NCBI GenBank assembly: GCA_001600055.1
Contig: BCIV01000017.1
Coordinates: 62,001-126,000 of the forward strand
Reading direction: 5' to 3'
DNA from: Filobasidium wieringae
Taxonomy: Eukaryota > Basidiomycota > Tremellomycetes > Filobasidiales > Filobasidiaceae
DNA length: 64,000 nucleotides
Made by a program: the position numbers and the translations under genes. The notes beneath the pieces are model-generated. The model had not been told where the DNA came from, did no database searches, and saw only the letters and a list, made by a program, of their open reading frames with translations. Of this stretch, positions 36,201-49,576 are shown in pieces (positions within the stretch are counted from its first letter, which is position 1; the number at the start of each line of letters is the position of its first letter).

Positions 36201-38056
36201 TTACAACTTGCTTTCCCTTCCCTCACTCGCATGGTCTCGCTGTAACCAACCTTCTTCCTTCCTGCCAGCCAAATCTACCTCTCTGCATTTCCCAGCCAAA
36301 CGTCCAAACGTATCGAAAAACACATTATCCGGGGTCGCGAATGCCGAAGAAGCTTGTCCAAGTGACGATCTGGCCGATATACCCTGAGAGATGATAGCCA
36401 CTATAGCGATAATGGCGGAGTCAGGTATAGATGGAGGACATGACGAGAAAAGGTAAAAACCTACATCGCCAGATCATCCAACTTCTGACCCAATTTAAAC
36501 CTTTGACAGGGTAAGCCCATCGACTTTTCCTCTCGTCCTCTCGACCCATCTGCTCTTCCAGCTCGGACCGCACGTTGGCTCCTGTCCCCTGATTCTTCCG
36601 CCTCCAAACATCGAGGACCTTCGTCCTCCAAATCTCCCCTCGATGCATGCATTCGACCCAATACTTTTCCAGGTCTGAAGCTTGAGGAACGACAAGCACG
36701 TCTGCCGGAATGTTCTTCAAACCTTTCAAAAGGTTGGGTGGAGGTGTCTCGCCAGGTTTAGTTTCAGGTGGGGACGAGCGGCCCGGGAACCGAGAGAGTG
36801 AGATGGAAGCGGGTCTGAAAGCAGAAGGGACGGTTTCGGAATCGATCGAGTATGGTAACAATAGATTCGCCAGATCGGATAACTAAACCAAGCATCTATG
36901 TCAGCCTATCTTCTGCCATATGCGCGCAACTAGAAGACTTACCGGTGATCCTAGTGTGCACAGTTCCCAGTCCAACACCCCAACAACAGCCCATCTTCCT
37001 GCACGCTTCTTGAAGATCATGTTATCAATTTTATAATCGCCATGGACCAACCCCCAAACCTTTTCCTTCTTCTCCTTCTCACCCAAGTGCTCCGCTCCTG
37101 ATATCAAGTACGGAACCATCTCTTTTTCACCTTCGATCGGACCAACCGTTGACCGTTGGAATCCCTTCTCAGGTGGAATCGGCGTTTTGGCCTGGGCTCC
37201 TGAAACCTTTAGAAGAGCTCTCACTTGACGAGAATAGAAGGGAATCGGAAGATGAGGAGGGGGTCCGAAGGTATTCGGAAGGTCTAGAAGTGGTAGCGGT
37301 AGAGTAGAAAGGATGGAAAGGGTTCGAATGGACAATCTCCAGCTAGAAAAAGGTATTTGTCAACTTGTCGAACCTGTTTTGCATACGAAAGGATGTTTAC
37401 TGACCATTCTGCGCGTTCTCGATCATCCTCCAGACTAGGCATTTCGACGTCCTCGAAAACCTCTCCTTCTTTGAACTCCATTAAATAGAACTCCGGCATT
37501 CCTATCACCTTTTCCTTCGACTTCTCGTCCCCCGCATAATAGCCATAAACTTGAGGAATGGGGACTAGCCAATCCTCCACCTTCTCTCCATCAGAAGAAG
37601 AATTGAGCGAAGACGTATGTGACAAGAGGTACTGATTGTAAGCGTTCAACGAAGATAGAATGAGATGCTCCCGTTGCAGGTTGTGTGCTGTCGGAGAAAT
37701 CAGGCGACCAGAAGGGCGGGAGCGTAGTACAAGTTGGTTGTTTCTGCGAATCAGTAAAGTTCAGCTACGCCCTACAAGATAGACGGACAAACGAGATGCT
37801 CACGATGTATCCTCGAATAGATAGGTTGGGTTTGATTGACCAAACTATGTTGGCGTATAGTGTAAGCACAGGGAGTCGATGGACGGATTTCTATCCGTCT
37901 TAGCAATGATCTCACGCTGAACTGCTTAATCTTCTTCAGCTCGTTCCATCCTTTCTGATGGTTGGGAAATTCCGTTTCCTTGAGCTGTTTGACCAGCCAT
38001 GGTTGTAAAGTGGATAGAGGCAGATGGTGCCGGGTCTCTATTGATGGTGAGCTCAT
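36201..38056 (-). CDS. APH-family phosphotransferase, ACAD10/11-like
   Basis: Kinase-like fold of the aminoglycoside phosphotransferase family; related to the kinase part of ACAD10/11, substrate not defined here. Exons on the minus strand: 37916-38056, 37804-37844, 37405-37743, 36943-37342, 36465-36882, 36201-36400; about 512 residues. Signature segments in order: FSFGQSNPTYLFEDTS (nucleotide loop), LVLRSRPSGRLISPTAHNLQ, VPIPQVYGYY, PEFYLMEFKEGEVF, the catalytic loop VHGDYKIDNMIF and metal motif GVLDWELCTLGSPLSDLANL. A family-typical end (RLAIISQGISARSSLGQASS) is split by an intron with CTGAC branch point. All catalytic residues seem intact. Start at 38056. Divergent from the sugar transporter. 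Confidence 0.9.
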
Positions 38057-39121
38057 CTTAAGCTAGCAGGACTTCTTAGATTGCGGAGAATCTGCATCGT
38101 TTACGCTGTAGTCGGTTGTCGACTTCAGATATATGCCTTACCGTCTCTACCGGAACCGGCTAATGGATGTCGAATCTCCGGGTATCTTGAGGGAGTCGAC
38201 GTCAGTTTCACGTGCATCACCTGAAATGCATATGCAAGCTCTACGACCTGGAGATCCGGTTGTTCCCGATGTAAAACCGAAACATCGGGGATCATCACAG
38301 AACCTCGCGATCGTGAATCTATCCTCATAGGTCATCTATTCGACATGTACATCCAATCGTTGTAGGCGAATACTTTTTAGGCTTTGTTGTTCTTCCATTC
38401 GTCGATCGAGACTCTCTGGAAAGATCCTCGGTTCTCAACTCGCAACTCGTTGTCCCGAGCGAAGACATGTGTATACGCTCAAAGGATCAGCCTGATTGCC
38501 AAGATCATCCGCACACACAACGCAGCAGACGATTCGTACAACGCGTACAACAAGAATAGACATACGGACTTTGCATGTGATGAAGAACACCAGCGGGAAA
38601 GGTACTCGTCGCGTTTGCCACTTGGTAGCGAGTATTGCACCGGGCAATCCGATGATTTGCATCTGAACACGGGTGTACGATTGACAGGCGGGAGCTGCAG
38701 AGCGATCAAGTCCGCAATCGGGATGGGCTTTTCATCCTTGTCATCCATTTCCTGCGTGAGGCAGGTGAGTTGCAGGAAATCTCATGGTCACATGGGTTAG
38801 TCAGGAACAAAATGCGAATTCCCCTCTGGCCTCACGCGTTGGCTTGCATTCCAGAGCTTCCAGCGTTTCCTTCCGTTCACCGACCAATCTTCCGGTAAAA
38901 GAGCGAACGATGCGCGACCGAACATGGTCAATTGTTCGGTCAATTGATTGCGGGGAACAGCGAAGGGGGCACCGATCTCGAGGCTAGACGTCGAGGTATA
39001 TAGTGCGAGGAGCCCCAAGCCCTAGTAGCTCCTCGTAGCCTTCGATTTAGTCCCTTGTCATACAACATCAACACTCAACCACTTTCGACACCAGCACTTC
39101 AAGCAGACTCTCCCTTCAGTC
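38057..39121. other. Divergent intergenic region, about 1.07 kb
   Basis: Shared upstream region of the APH kinase and the sugar transporter. A 90-codon minus-strand frame (38479-38748, beginning MDDKDEKPIPIADLIALQLP) contains a C-x4-C pair and could be a small gene. It lacks any supporting signal, so I do not call it. Confidence 0.4.
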
Positions 39122-41331
39122 ATGGCCGAACACGCTGTACACTACTCGACAGCCAATCCCACTTTGGAAGTGCTACTCAGCGGCAGAAATGTCAAGTTTT
39201 ACCGGGGAAAACAAGCCGCTCTCACTCTCATCATTGTGCGTAGTGGTGTTTGCTCTTCTTAGCACTCGTCACGGGAACCCGCAACTAACATCGTATCGAC
39301 GCATTTATGTAGGCATTGGTACTAATGACTTCCATGACCAACGGTTATGACGGTTCTATGATGAACGGTCTTCAAACTGTAGAGAACTGGCAAAACTACT
39401 TTGGCAGGTGAGCAAGAACGATTCTCTATACTTCGGCATCCTGGTCGGGTATGCTAACAAATCGTATCAGGCCTGAAGGTTCGCTTTTGGGTATCTTCAA
39501 CGCCATCCAGTCTATTGGAGGTATCGCTGCTCTGCCCTTCTCTGCCTACGTTGCTGACAAGTGGGGTCGACGATTCGCCATCTTCTTCGGTTCTGCTCGT
39601 ACGTAGTTGCGGCCGATGCCTCGCTTCTTACGGGTGTTGATACCTTCGCTTTCTCCTCCTCAGTCATGCTTTGCGGGGTAGCCATCCAGACCGGTTCTCA
39701 GAACATTGGAATGTTCATTGGTGCTCGAGCTCTTATTGGATTTGGACTCACTTTCGCCTGTACTGCCGCTCCTCTCTTGATCACCGAGTTGGCCTTCCCA
39801 ACGTACCGAGGACCACTCACCAGTTTGTACAACTCCAGTTGGTACTTGGGATCTATCATGTAAGTACACACAGCCCACGATACGTCTACCACAGGTCAGT
39901 GTTAACCGTGTTTTGGGTTTATTGCCGTTCAGCGCCGCTTGGGCCACTTTCGGTACCTTCCGAATTGACAACACTTGGTCCTGGAGAATCCCTTCTTTGC
40001 TCCAAGGACTTCCCTCTTTCGTCCAGATGTTGTTCATCTGGTTCATCCCCGAATCACCTCGATGGCAAATCGACAACGGCCGAGAGGAGCAGGCCATGGC
40101 CTTCTTTGTCAAGTACCACTGTAACGAAGATCAAGATGATCCTCTGGCCCGATTCGAGTTCGAAGAAGTCAAGACTGCGATCAGGTTGGAGAGGGAGGCC
40201 AACAAGGGTAGTACTTGGGCCAGTTTGTTCCGAGGAATGGGTAACAGGAAGAGGATGAGGATCATTCTCGCCATCGCTTTCTTCTCGCAATGGGTTAGTC
40301 CTGTTCCTGTCGTATCGCACGGCGATGTGAAGCTTATCCATTTGTTATCCATTTGTATCCGATAGTCCGGTAATGGTCTAGTCTCTTACTACTTGAACTC
40401 GGTCCTCAAATCTGTCGGTGTCGCCAGCGCTGAGACTAGGACTCTCATCAACGGAATTCTCCAACTCTTCAACTACGGTACTGCTATCTTCGGAGCTCTT
40501 ATGGTCGACAAATTGGGACGACGATTCTTGTTCTTGGCCAGTTGTTGCGGAATGACTCTCTTCTTTACTCTCTGCACGGTCTGCGCGGGAGTCTACAACA
40601 CTTCGCCCATTCTTTCCATTGATTCTGAAGGTACCGAGATTCACTCCGCTAAGGGAGCTGGTCGTGCTTTCATTGCTATGATCTTCTTGGTGAGTTTACC
40701 GTAAATTATCCAGTCACTACATTACAATTACTGAGCCTCACTTGAATTGTTGTTTAGTACTACGCTTCTTACAACATTGCCATGTCGCCCCTTTTGGTTT
40801 CCTACACTGTTGAAATGTAAGTCAACCGATACCAACGCTCTTGCAAACTTGGAGCTGATCATCTCTCGCTGCATAATAGCTTGCCATTCAAGATTCGAGC
40901 CAAGGGACTGGTGATGATGAATTTGGCTGTCAACTGCTCTCTTGTATTCAACCAGTACGCCAACCCGGTCGCTTTGGGAAAACTCGGTTGGAAATACTAC
41001 ATTGTTTACTGCTGTGTAAGTTTCATTATTACTCCGCAACCTGAATCGTTACTTATACTGTCTTTTACTGCTGGTATTACAGTGGCTCGCCGTCGAGACC
41101 GTCTTCTGTTACTTCTTCGTTGTCGAGACCAAGGGTAAAAACGGACCTCTTCCTCTGGAGGAGATTTCTGCCTTGTTCGATGGAGATGAAGCCGTCGAGA
41201 AGGTATCGGGAGAGGCTCCCCCTACTCCTATGGAGATGGAGGACGAAAAGAAGGACCTCGGCCAGATCAGGCATTCCGTGTACACTGCCGACAATTTGCC
41301 CCATTCCCCCGCTACTGCCAAGACCGCTTGA
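39122..41331 (+). CDS. Major facilitator superfamily sugar transporter (lactose permease/hexose type)
   Basis: Plasma-membrane sugar:proton symporter with 12 predicted helices. Nine exons by eye: 39122-39235, 39313-39407, 39471-39598, 39664-39859, 39933-40293, 40366-40689, 40758-40816, 40880-41015, 41083-41331; 553 residues. Signature motifs: GYDGSMMNGLQ in helix 1, DKWGRR after helix 2, PESPRW before the central loop, VDKLGRRFLF after helix 8, and VETKGK near the end. The layout is closest to fungal LAC12-like permeases, but the substrate cannot be read from sequence. Codon use is strongly biased (GTC, GGT, AAG), suggesting high expression. The acidic cytoplasmic tail ends at 41331. Confidence 0.93.
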
Positions 41332-41724
41332 GCACCCTAGGACGGAGCGATTTTCGAATAGGAAACCTATTTTAATGCAAGGTACTGGCTTGCTGTTTTG
41401 CATGACCCGTTGAGATGTAATATTTTGTGCTTGAGTTGTTTCGTGAACATGTCTGTGAACTATGAAACGGTATTTTACTACTACTACTACTACTATTACT
41501 GTCAACCACAATTGCCCCTCTTGGAAGTCCGGATGTTGTCATTAGCGCGGATCGGAACCGAATTATGATAATAGCCGAGGTTGCGCTCCTCCCCTTGTTT
41601 GACTTGGCCTGCGTGGAATGATTGATATGATGGATGTACTTAGACTCGCTCATGGACTCGTAATCGCCACTGCTACAGTGTCGTCCAGTGCCATCTATAA
41701 ACACCGAACAGACCGTCACTAATC
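41332..41724. other. Intergenic region with a TAC microsatellite
   Basis: 393 bases holding the transporter 3' end and the promoter of the next gene. A run of ACT/TAC trinucleotides lies at about 41474-41493. Nothing else was recognised. Confidence 0.5.
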
Positions 41725-43415
41725 ATGCAGGAACCTGACAATCGCGACGCAGACGTTATCTATATCTACAAGGGTGGGCCGGAATTCCCCGACCCCGAAC
41801 TGTCGGGAGAAGAACAGATCAGGCAGCAACAAGCATATTTGGATACGTTCGCCAGATTTGAGAAGGATCCGACTACATCTCGAGTCACAGATTCCGAAGA
41901 GGAGGGGCAAGAAGAGGGCGATGATGATAATTTGAGTGGCAAGTGCTGAAAGCTTAGGCTTGTCTGGCAATATACTAACGACAGTTTGGCTGAATAGATG
42001 TTGCGGACAATCAAAGCTGGATGGACCACGACTTTGCTCAGGAGGAAGACTTACCTCCGACTCCACCGGCGGGACCATCGGACTTTATGGTCGAGATTTT
42101 GAAAACGGAAAGAGGGGGTAAGTGTGTTTGAGAAACGATCTACTAGTATTCTGAACATAAGATTACATCAGCTAGAGTGTGGCAGGAAATACAGGAAGAT
42201 TTGGGTAAGCCGCTTAGTACTGAGATGACTTTCGTCCTAGCTAATACAACCTTTGATATCCTAGCCGCATTCCTTTTCAAGGCCCGGGATTTTAGTCGCA
42301 ACGATTCGGCGGTCGCTACCAGGTTGCAAGCACAAGATAAATCCACGTCTCTATCGCTGGCGATTCCAGGCGAGTTCTTTCTTCCTCGCATTCGCAGTCA
42401 AAACCACCAGTATTGAGATTTTGTCCGTGCTTCAGAAGGAGAGCCTTCGGAATTCGATTTCCCTCAATACTGGCACATCGTGACCTATCAAATCCAGTTC
42501 GACCAATCTCCGGAGATGCGCTTCATCCAAGCAGTCGAAGGATACCTTCGGCCGGCTTTCAGAACACACACGACTCACATTCGCACGACCATGCAGAAAA
42601 TTTTGACAATGGCAGATCGAACTTATCATTACGACAGCGACTGTGATGCGGAACAACCCACGCCTGAGGATGAGGACAATTTCCTGGACTGGCTTGGGCC
42701 TACAAAGATTTGGCTTAAAGCGTCGCTTTTAGTGATACAGATAAACAACGCTTTCCTAGAGTATGGAAAACCGAATCTATCGGAACTGTCGAGGGCACGT
42801 GTGGTCGTTCTCAGTCCCCTGAGTAGGCTCTCTCTCGAAAGTTTAGTTAGGATCTTCGACAACGCTCGCGCGAAAGCGGATCCAGCAATCGAAGAGTTGT
42901 TGGAGGCGGAACTGGAATCTCCAACTAAGGAAATGAGAAAGGCGAAGGATAAGCAGAGTTTACATATGGTGCGACAAATTATAAGCCAAAGGAAAGCAGT
43001 CAGAGAAGCTAGACGCGTAAGCGTTCACGGTTCCGGACTGTGTGTCGAACCAGCAACACCGGACGAGATGGGTCAACGCTCACCCCGGATAGTTCAGCAT
43101 GGGTTCGAGCTCGTGAACGAAACTGTTGCGGTCGGACTGGCCGACGGAACTGATCCAGATATGCTAGACGTGGGAGATAGCATCATCGCAGGCAGCGCAC
43201 GGTCCGTAAGGATTGCGCTGCTCAACGACGCCTTTGGCACTGATGGATCCGGATTAACCGATACACGAGAGACACCCGCAGTTGATGAGTCAATAGAGGC
43301 CCATATTGAAAGGGTAAACGAGAGACGAAATCTCGAGGTTCTCAGCATGATGCCTGCCATAATCTCAAAGAAGAAATCGAAAAAAGGCAGAAAATTTGAT
43401 GCGTTTCGAGCCTAA
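41725..43415 (+). CDS. Orphan acidic protein
   Basis: Not recognised. Start at 41725. Exons 41725-41938, 41998-42117 and one starting at 42172 are supported by frame; the first intron has a GC donor (GCAAGT). A 60-nt intron at 42205-42264 is likely, but it is also open in frame. The junction near 42370-42435 is uncertain: either a 39-nt intron from 42397 or a GC-donor intron from about 42370 keeps the frame into the long last exon. The N-terminus is acidic (DSEEEGQEEGDDD). The body is helical with a conserved-looking EFDFPQYWHIVTYQIQF segment, and the tail is basic (KKKSKKGRK), a possible nuclear signal. Its 3' end converges on ITC1, 105 bases away. Confidence 0.65.
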
Positions 43416-43520
43416 TTAGACCTGTTCCAGGATACAAAACTACCTTTCTCTGTTGCTTGTATATGCTTGCATTCTCGTCTGCCATCTAACGCAACGTATT
43501 CTGCACCATGATTGTGTATA

Positions 43521-46500
43521 TTAGCTGCAATCGAGATCTGGATAGCTCAATAAACCCACCTTGTAATTCAGATAGGATTGTGAGCTTCGAAACTGGCTCT
43601 TCAATACATGTCGTTTTTGACGCCTGGCGATAGTACCTTGGTCTTCCACTTCTGGTTCAGGAGCATACATTTCGCCTCGTTTTTGCATACCAGCTTCGAT
43701 AAGTGGTCTCAAAGCGGTCAGCGCTTTGAGCAGCTTCTGTTCGCGCCTACCCTTCTCTGTAAGCCAGTCTAGGTACAAGTTCAACTATGGATTGGGCGAT
43801 CTTTCAGATCGGTCATTCCGGACAACATCATTTGGCTGCTCACCTGTTTTACTGTATCGATTGTTGCCCATTCTCCATCTTCTAAAGGCTCGCCAATCGG
43901 CTCGCCCTGTTCATGTTTCTCTTGTATCTCTTCGAGCGTAAGCTCTTCGATCGCCATGTGCCGGTCTATCGCTTCCTGTTTAGGAGCCTGGATGTACAGT
44001 CGTCCAGTACCATACAGAATTTCGCCGTCCGGCCCAACAAGTTCAACAGTTCCGCAGCCATCAAGCCACCAGATTGTATTCAGGAATCGATCTTGCCCAA
44101 TTGGGTAGGTCCTCATGGCATTATATTGTCTCCTGAATTCCCGACCCAAGTCTGCAATCCGTTCGACCAGTCTTTTCTCTTCTTCCTTCTCTGCCTTCTT
44201 CGCTTTGTCGCTCGCTTTCTGCAACTTGGCAGCAGCTTCGCGAGCAGCTGCTTCAGCGTCCTTTTGAGCTTGTTTGGCTTGAACTGTCTTTTTTCTCAAC
44301 GCTGCGTTGTTTCTGCTCCGCTTACCGCGATCGGTACTAGTTTCAGATTCCGGTTCACTGAGGTCGTCTGATGACTCTGCTAACGCTTCCGGATCAGGCG
44401 CAACCGAAGGTGTCTCCTCTCCATCTTCCTTTCCGTCGCCTTCACCTTCTGGTTTCTCTCCTCGACTATTCAAAAGGTCCGTCAGCATGTGTGATAACTA
44501 TTTGCTCGATTGCAAGCGTACATCTTAGCCAAATCTCGTTTAGCAGCGAGCTGATCATTTCTGCATTTTGAAAGTGCTAGCGAACTTTGCTCAAAATGAT
44601 CTCGGATCACCTTGGTCTGAACTGCTAATTCACACAGAAACGATATGATTTCCAGCTTGAACACTGAGTGCAACGCCAAGTATCTCGCTGAGAGATTCTT
44701 GGTGATTTTTGGGCGCATGGAGGCCGCAGACCACGTCGGGCGGTTGGTAGGGGCATTATCAGCTTCTAACAGGATACCTTGAAGGTATTGAGAGATGTTG
44801 GGAACAGTGTGGGTATGGCCGCGCTTTCGGATAGCAGTAAACAGCTTAGCGGTTGCCCAGAAGTCATTTTCTCTCCACAACGACACATACCTGCCATAGG
44901 CAGCCCACCAGCATGCCTTCCCAATCTCTTCTGCCAGCTCGACCACCTCCGGCTTCCCGGTCTAGAAAAGTCGCTGCAAGACTGGCTGCTTGTTCTGCCA
45001 CTAATCTCTCTCGTTCTTGCTTGTCTTCATCTTCATCGTCCGACTCGTCACTCGATTCGTCGTCAACAGGGAGTGGTACTGCCGCTTTAAAAGGCAAAAC
45101 TTGCTCTTGCCCTCTCACAGCATCTTGCCTTACCACGTTCAGGAGTGTCTGGTGGATTTCTTGAAGCAAAATGCAGGGTTGAAGCGGATTGGTATGGTAC
45201 AATGCGTTCTCGTATTCGTCAATCGTGAAAGGCGCGAGATCCAAAAGTTTGCTAACCGAGATTCGGAGAGTAAGCGGAACTATACGCCCTTTGAGAATTC
45301 AGACGGAAAACAAACGTACGAGAAAGCGTTCATGAAGTTCCAAGTCATCAGGAAAGTTTCCATATGGGAAGGAAAAGGTAAATTCTTGGTAAAACTTGGT
45401 CGTCTCTCCGCTTTACCCAAAGCTCGATCTTTAGCAGTGTACTCAATGAGGTAGTCTGCAAGATATCAGATCAGCTCACCGCGAGGCAAGGTCGATGTCA
45501 CGACAAACCTTCGGCGGGAAATTTAGTAGGCTTTTTGCGTTTATTGTTTTCTGCTTCTATCCGAGCAGCCTCTTCTGCTCTGAGCCTCTCTTCTTCCTCC
45601 CTTTCGGCTTTGGACTTTTTCTTGTCTGCAGTATCGGGACTGGAGATAAGCCATTCTGGCATCATCAAGTTGGTGGCGCAGCGCACTTACGGTCGGTTTT
45701 CTGCTTTTTATTGGGAGGACCATCTGTCGTTTCGTCAATAATCGGGTCCCTGACAATTAGATAGCCTCGCCTTTTCTCCAGCTGCTTCCCCTTTTCTACC
45801 TCGCAGTGTTTCTGCACTTTTGCGGACATCTGCATTGTCACCTGATATTTCCTTGCCAACGTTTCATTGACAAGCCAAGCGGACCCGATAGCTGCGTCTC
45901 GCTGGATAGAATCCTTCAAGAACTTTTTGACTGCGATACGTGAATAAGCTATACGATCTCGCCTGGTAACGATGATTCAATTCAGCGTCTCTTTTATATC
46001 GCCTCCAAGCCTTATCTACTGACGACATAACTGAATTCTCTACTTCGACATAAAGATCTCCCCATTTGTCAATCGAATCGTCTGCCGCCGTGATAGTAGC
46101 GTTCTCATTGAGACTCGTCGAGGTGATGAGCTGAAGCTTATAGCGGTATGATGCTGGATCGTCCATCTTGTCAGCCTGCTCCTGTTCTATGCTGGAATCC
46201 ATGGCCACAGCGTGTGGGCCAGAGTGTTGAGCTTTTCCTTTCCGTGGTCCAGATGTAGAAGCGGTGATTGGGGGAATTACCTCTGCCACGTTGGCGAAGT
46301 AGGTGTCTTTTCCCAGATCGACGAACACCTCTGAATAAGGTGGTTTCTTGTCAGTCCGTCCACTTCGGTGTAGACTGATCGGGATAACCTACTTTCGAGG
46401 GGAAAGAAGCGCTGTGAGAATCGGTTATAAGTTTTGTCGCACAAGACTTCCAATCGACCTTCCATGGCTAAAAGGGTTTAGACTAAATGAGCAAGGTGTA

Positions 46501-47425
46501 GTCGAAATCTTCTCCGCCGGCAACTCACAGAACTGAACAGCTCTTAAGCAAGCCCGCTTCAACGTTTCTGGCAGAGCGTTCTGAGCCATTACACTGTTTG
46601 ACTTCTCAAAACTCAGAGCCTCAAAGAAGTTAGACACAGGTAGTGCGCCGTGTTGTACGTTGTCTGATATGATTCGCGTTAGCTTGTTCAGGTTTACCAT
46701 CGAGTGTTCGTGTCTTGCACATACTGTCGGATGTGAATTCTGTTGGTTGTCGCACGGATCAGCGATAAACGATAAGCCATCTCGATACGAACTGACTATT
46801 CTGATTATAAAACGAGATTCGATTTATGTACTCGCTAACACCAGGTGTCAAGATGGATAAGCGCTTAGACCTTTCTCCAAGCGGGAAGCAACAGAACTGA
46901 CCTATAACTTAAGAAGATCTCTCCAGTCTCTTGGATCACATAAACCTCGGGCTCTTTCCACTCTTTGGATTTCGACGGATCCTTCTGACCAAGCGCAGCC
47001 TGGAGCTGGGACTGATAATCCACGATATCCGCTCGAGGCCGACTGCCTGTGTGCATTGTGAGGAACTCGACTACATCGTCCTCGTCTGGAGCAGGAAGAT
47101 CCTCGAGGGGTTCATCTGGCGTAGTAGACCTAAAAGCCGGTTCGTTTTCGCTGCCAGCGATAGTTCCATCAACCGTGCTGCCCAGCTCGTCAACATCCAT
47201 TCCTCCAACTTCGGTAGCGGCGATCTGCTCCACCTGCTCCTTGTGCTTTCCATTTGCCTGCTTTCCGTTGGTCTTAGACTGAGTACCGTTCGAGCTGGAA
47301 GGGACGTCGTTGTGTTCTAGCTGGATCTTCCTGGCTCTAGCCTTTTCTACGAATTGTGGTGGAAGGACGGGTAAAAGATTAGGTAGAGGGAAGGTTAAGA
47401 CCTTTTGACGCAAAAGGCGAGGCAT
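43521..47425 (-). CDS. ITC1: Itc1/Acf1-like subunit of the ISW2 chromatin remodeller (WAC, DDT, WHIM)
   Basis: Non-catalytic subunit that positions nucleosomes with the ISWI ATPase. The start is the second Met (MPRLLRQKV), since WAC proteins begin at this position; a Met 18 bases upstream is less likely. About a dozen exons on the minus strand. Order: N-terminal WAC-like region with EVYVIQETGEIFLSY, then NFFEALSFEK and a helical stretch. Next come a KWGDLYVEVE segment, a basic KKKSKAEREEEERLRAEE helix, the DDT domain (TWNFMNAFS, LTLRISVSKLLDLAPF), and WHIM-type motifs (SQYLQGILLE; RTYPIGQDRFLNTIWWLDG; GEPLEDGEW). A coiled coil lies between the WHIM parts. The exon between 46900 and 46700 is poorly resolved. 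The last exon ends at 43521. Confidence 0.85.
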
Positions 47426-48471
47426 TTTGATGTTCGATAACAAGACGAAAGAGGAAAGGAGGGAGTCAATAGTCTCGTCGTAAGTCTATTATGATGATCC
47501 TGATGTGCGGCCAATCTTTTTTAGTAACCTGAAAGTGTCCAGGACACCTGGAGTGTACTGACTATCTGCGATCAGACGTTGCGATACGTCTAGTCGGTTC
47601 CGTTTATAAAACCTTCACTATAATGTGGCAAGGAAACTTTCGTTTGAAACGCTTGAATCCAGTACTCAAAGATCGGAAAGAAAACCCTCCCCTTTCAGAC
47701 TGGTGGGTCGCCAATGATGTGCAAGCAAAGCAACTGTGATGATACAGTCCAGATAACCGTCTACCGATGATGTCGAAGCTGTAGATGATGATGAAAGGGT
47801 CTGATTTCGCATTATTCACGTTCTGAGAGTATGGGAAAGTAGTGAAATGTCAAGCGATGCGGGAAGGAGCTGGTTGGTGAGGAGGCCAAGGGCTGTCAGT
47901 AAATCCGGGGAAGGACAAGACTGCAGACGGGACAACGTAAACAATCGGCTGGCCTGTCTTATGAAACGCGTGAGCCCCGTAATCGGTTCAGATTTTTACT
48001 GGTGGTACATATAAGATCAAGCAGAACAACCTCCTGTTTTGACTTCGTGGTGTTCAGAAAAAGCAGGCCCTTTTGATCCTACTACAAGGGAGGATTTCTG
48101 GTCGGTCTATTTCAGCTTACAGCCAGGAAATTTCGCGACGCGTATATTATCGAGCGAGACGATGCCTGGACCTGAGCCTTCGCGACCAAGTGAAAAGGGC
48201 TGTCTGCAGGCACGATGTCCTCGCATGACAATCTATGAGCTGAAAACGTGGATCGGGAAAGCCATTTCAAGGCCTCTCCGTCCACTGAGTCTATGCGTCG
48301 GGCCGCAGAGCCAAGCAAGATCCGCTGCGGTTCCCAAGTCGACTTTCAGTTTGCCTTTTGCGTCGTAATTTCAAGGAAAGCGCAAACCTGTGTAACCGTA
48401 ATTTAGTATATGAGATTCGGCCATGGTCTGCCGCTGCTTGTACAAGGCGTAACTGCGGTGTATAGCCTCAT
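47426..48471. other. Intergenic region, about 1.05 kb
   Basis: Upstream of ITC1 and downstream of the CCDC43-like gene. A 110-codon plus-strand frame (48039-48368) starts only with TTG and has no domain. No feature is supported. Confidence 0.5.
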
Positions 48472-49576
48472 TCATCCTCGTCTCTCTTGCTTCTGAGCCT
48501 TCTTCTGCTTATCAGCTTTCGCCTTAGCTTGATCGGCTCTGTCGACTCGAACTTAGCAAACGGATACTCTCCAAGGCTTCAGAAATGGGACACGAATCTA
48601 CTGACCGTTGCTTATCCAAAGCAGCCTTGTCTCTGGCTCGAGCTATCGCAGCTTGATCACGAGACGCTTCTCTTAACATCTGTTGTTTCACCTGAACCTT
48701 TTCTTTGTTCAGATTAGGTGCCATCAGGTCCACTGTAACATAACAGAATGTGCAGTTTAGCCAATTTCTTGATAGATACAGTCGCAAACTGACTGACCTT
48801 GTTCTTTCGATCGTTTCGACTTCTTCCTACGTTTTGTCTCCGCGCGAATAGCCGCATCAATCAGATTCCTTCTCTCTTGTACGGCTTTGTCCTCCTCTCG
48901 CTTCCTAAGCGTCGTTCCTCTTGCTCCGCCGGTAGTTTCGTCTTGTTCCACAGCGTCGTCCTCGACATAACCGTACTGAGCCAGAAGAGCCCGACGTTGT
49001 GCTGCCGCGAGTTCCTCCGGCGAGAGGGAGGCTATCAATGCGGCTTGTTCCTTGCCTTTCTTCGATTTGGCTTTGAAGTTCGAAGATCCACATAATGAAG
49101 CTGAGTGAGGCAATTGTCGAAGGCAAAGTAGATGGATACTCACGAACGTCGCCTTCCCCATCGCTTTCGCTTTCACTATCACTCTCTTCCACTAAATCTC
49201 GTTGGAGTGTCTGTTGCTCTTCTTCCTCCTCTATACGTTTCCTCCAGTGCTGGATCACTCCGTCTATCGTCTCATCTAACTCATCGGGCGCTCCGTCCTC
49301 CTGCAAATCGGCACCAGGTAAGCTGCAGTCATTCGCTATAGATGCTAACGTACTGGCAGGTGCACATCGATCATCCCTCTCACGCCCTCTCTTTTGTCCT
49401 CATCCTCCAATTCCTCTTCCTCTATGAGACGGGCGATATACTCTACCTAGCATCATCGACATATGTAAGCGGCCTTCCGCGTTTCCGAGCTTTTGGGAGC
49501 TCACATCATCCGCTGGTACTGCAAGCTTCAAATCCGAGAAACGACTCGTGATATAATCTTCCAGAGATTCGCTCAT
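48472..49576 (-). CDS. CCDC43-like coiled-coil protein
   Basis: Conserved eukaryotic protein of unknown molecular role. Several short exons on the minus strand, from ATG at 49576 (MSESLEDYITSRFSDL) to TGA at 48472. Family landmarks: YIARLIEEEE, MIDVHLP, DGVIQHWRKRIEEE, the block RALLAQYGYVEDDAVEQDE followed by GARGTTL, and a Lys/Gln-rich helical tail (ADKQKKAQKQERRG). The order and the AALLAQY-type block match human CCDC43. Divergent from the small gene at 49976. Confidence 0.8.

Noticed and set aside
38479..38748. 90-codon minus-strand frame with a Cys pair between the APH kinase and the transporter
   Set aside because: No supporting splice or homology evidence; kept only as a remark.
48039..48368. 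110-codon plus-strand frame upstream of ITC1
   Set aside because: Lacks an ATG start and any recognisable feature.
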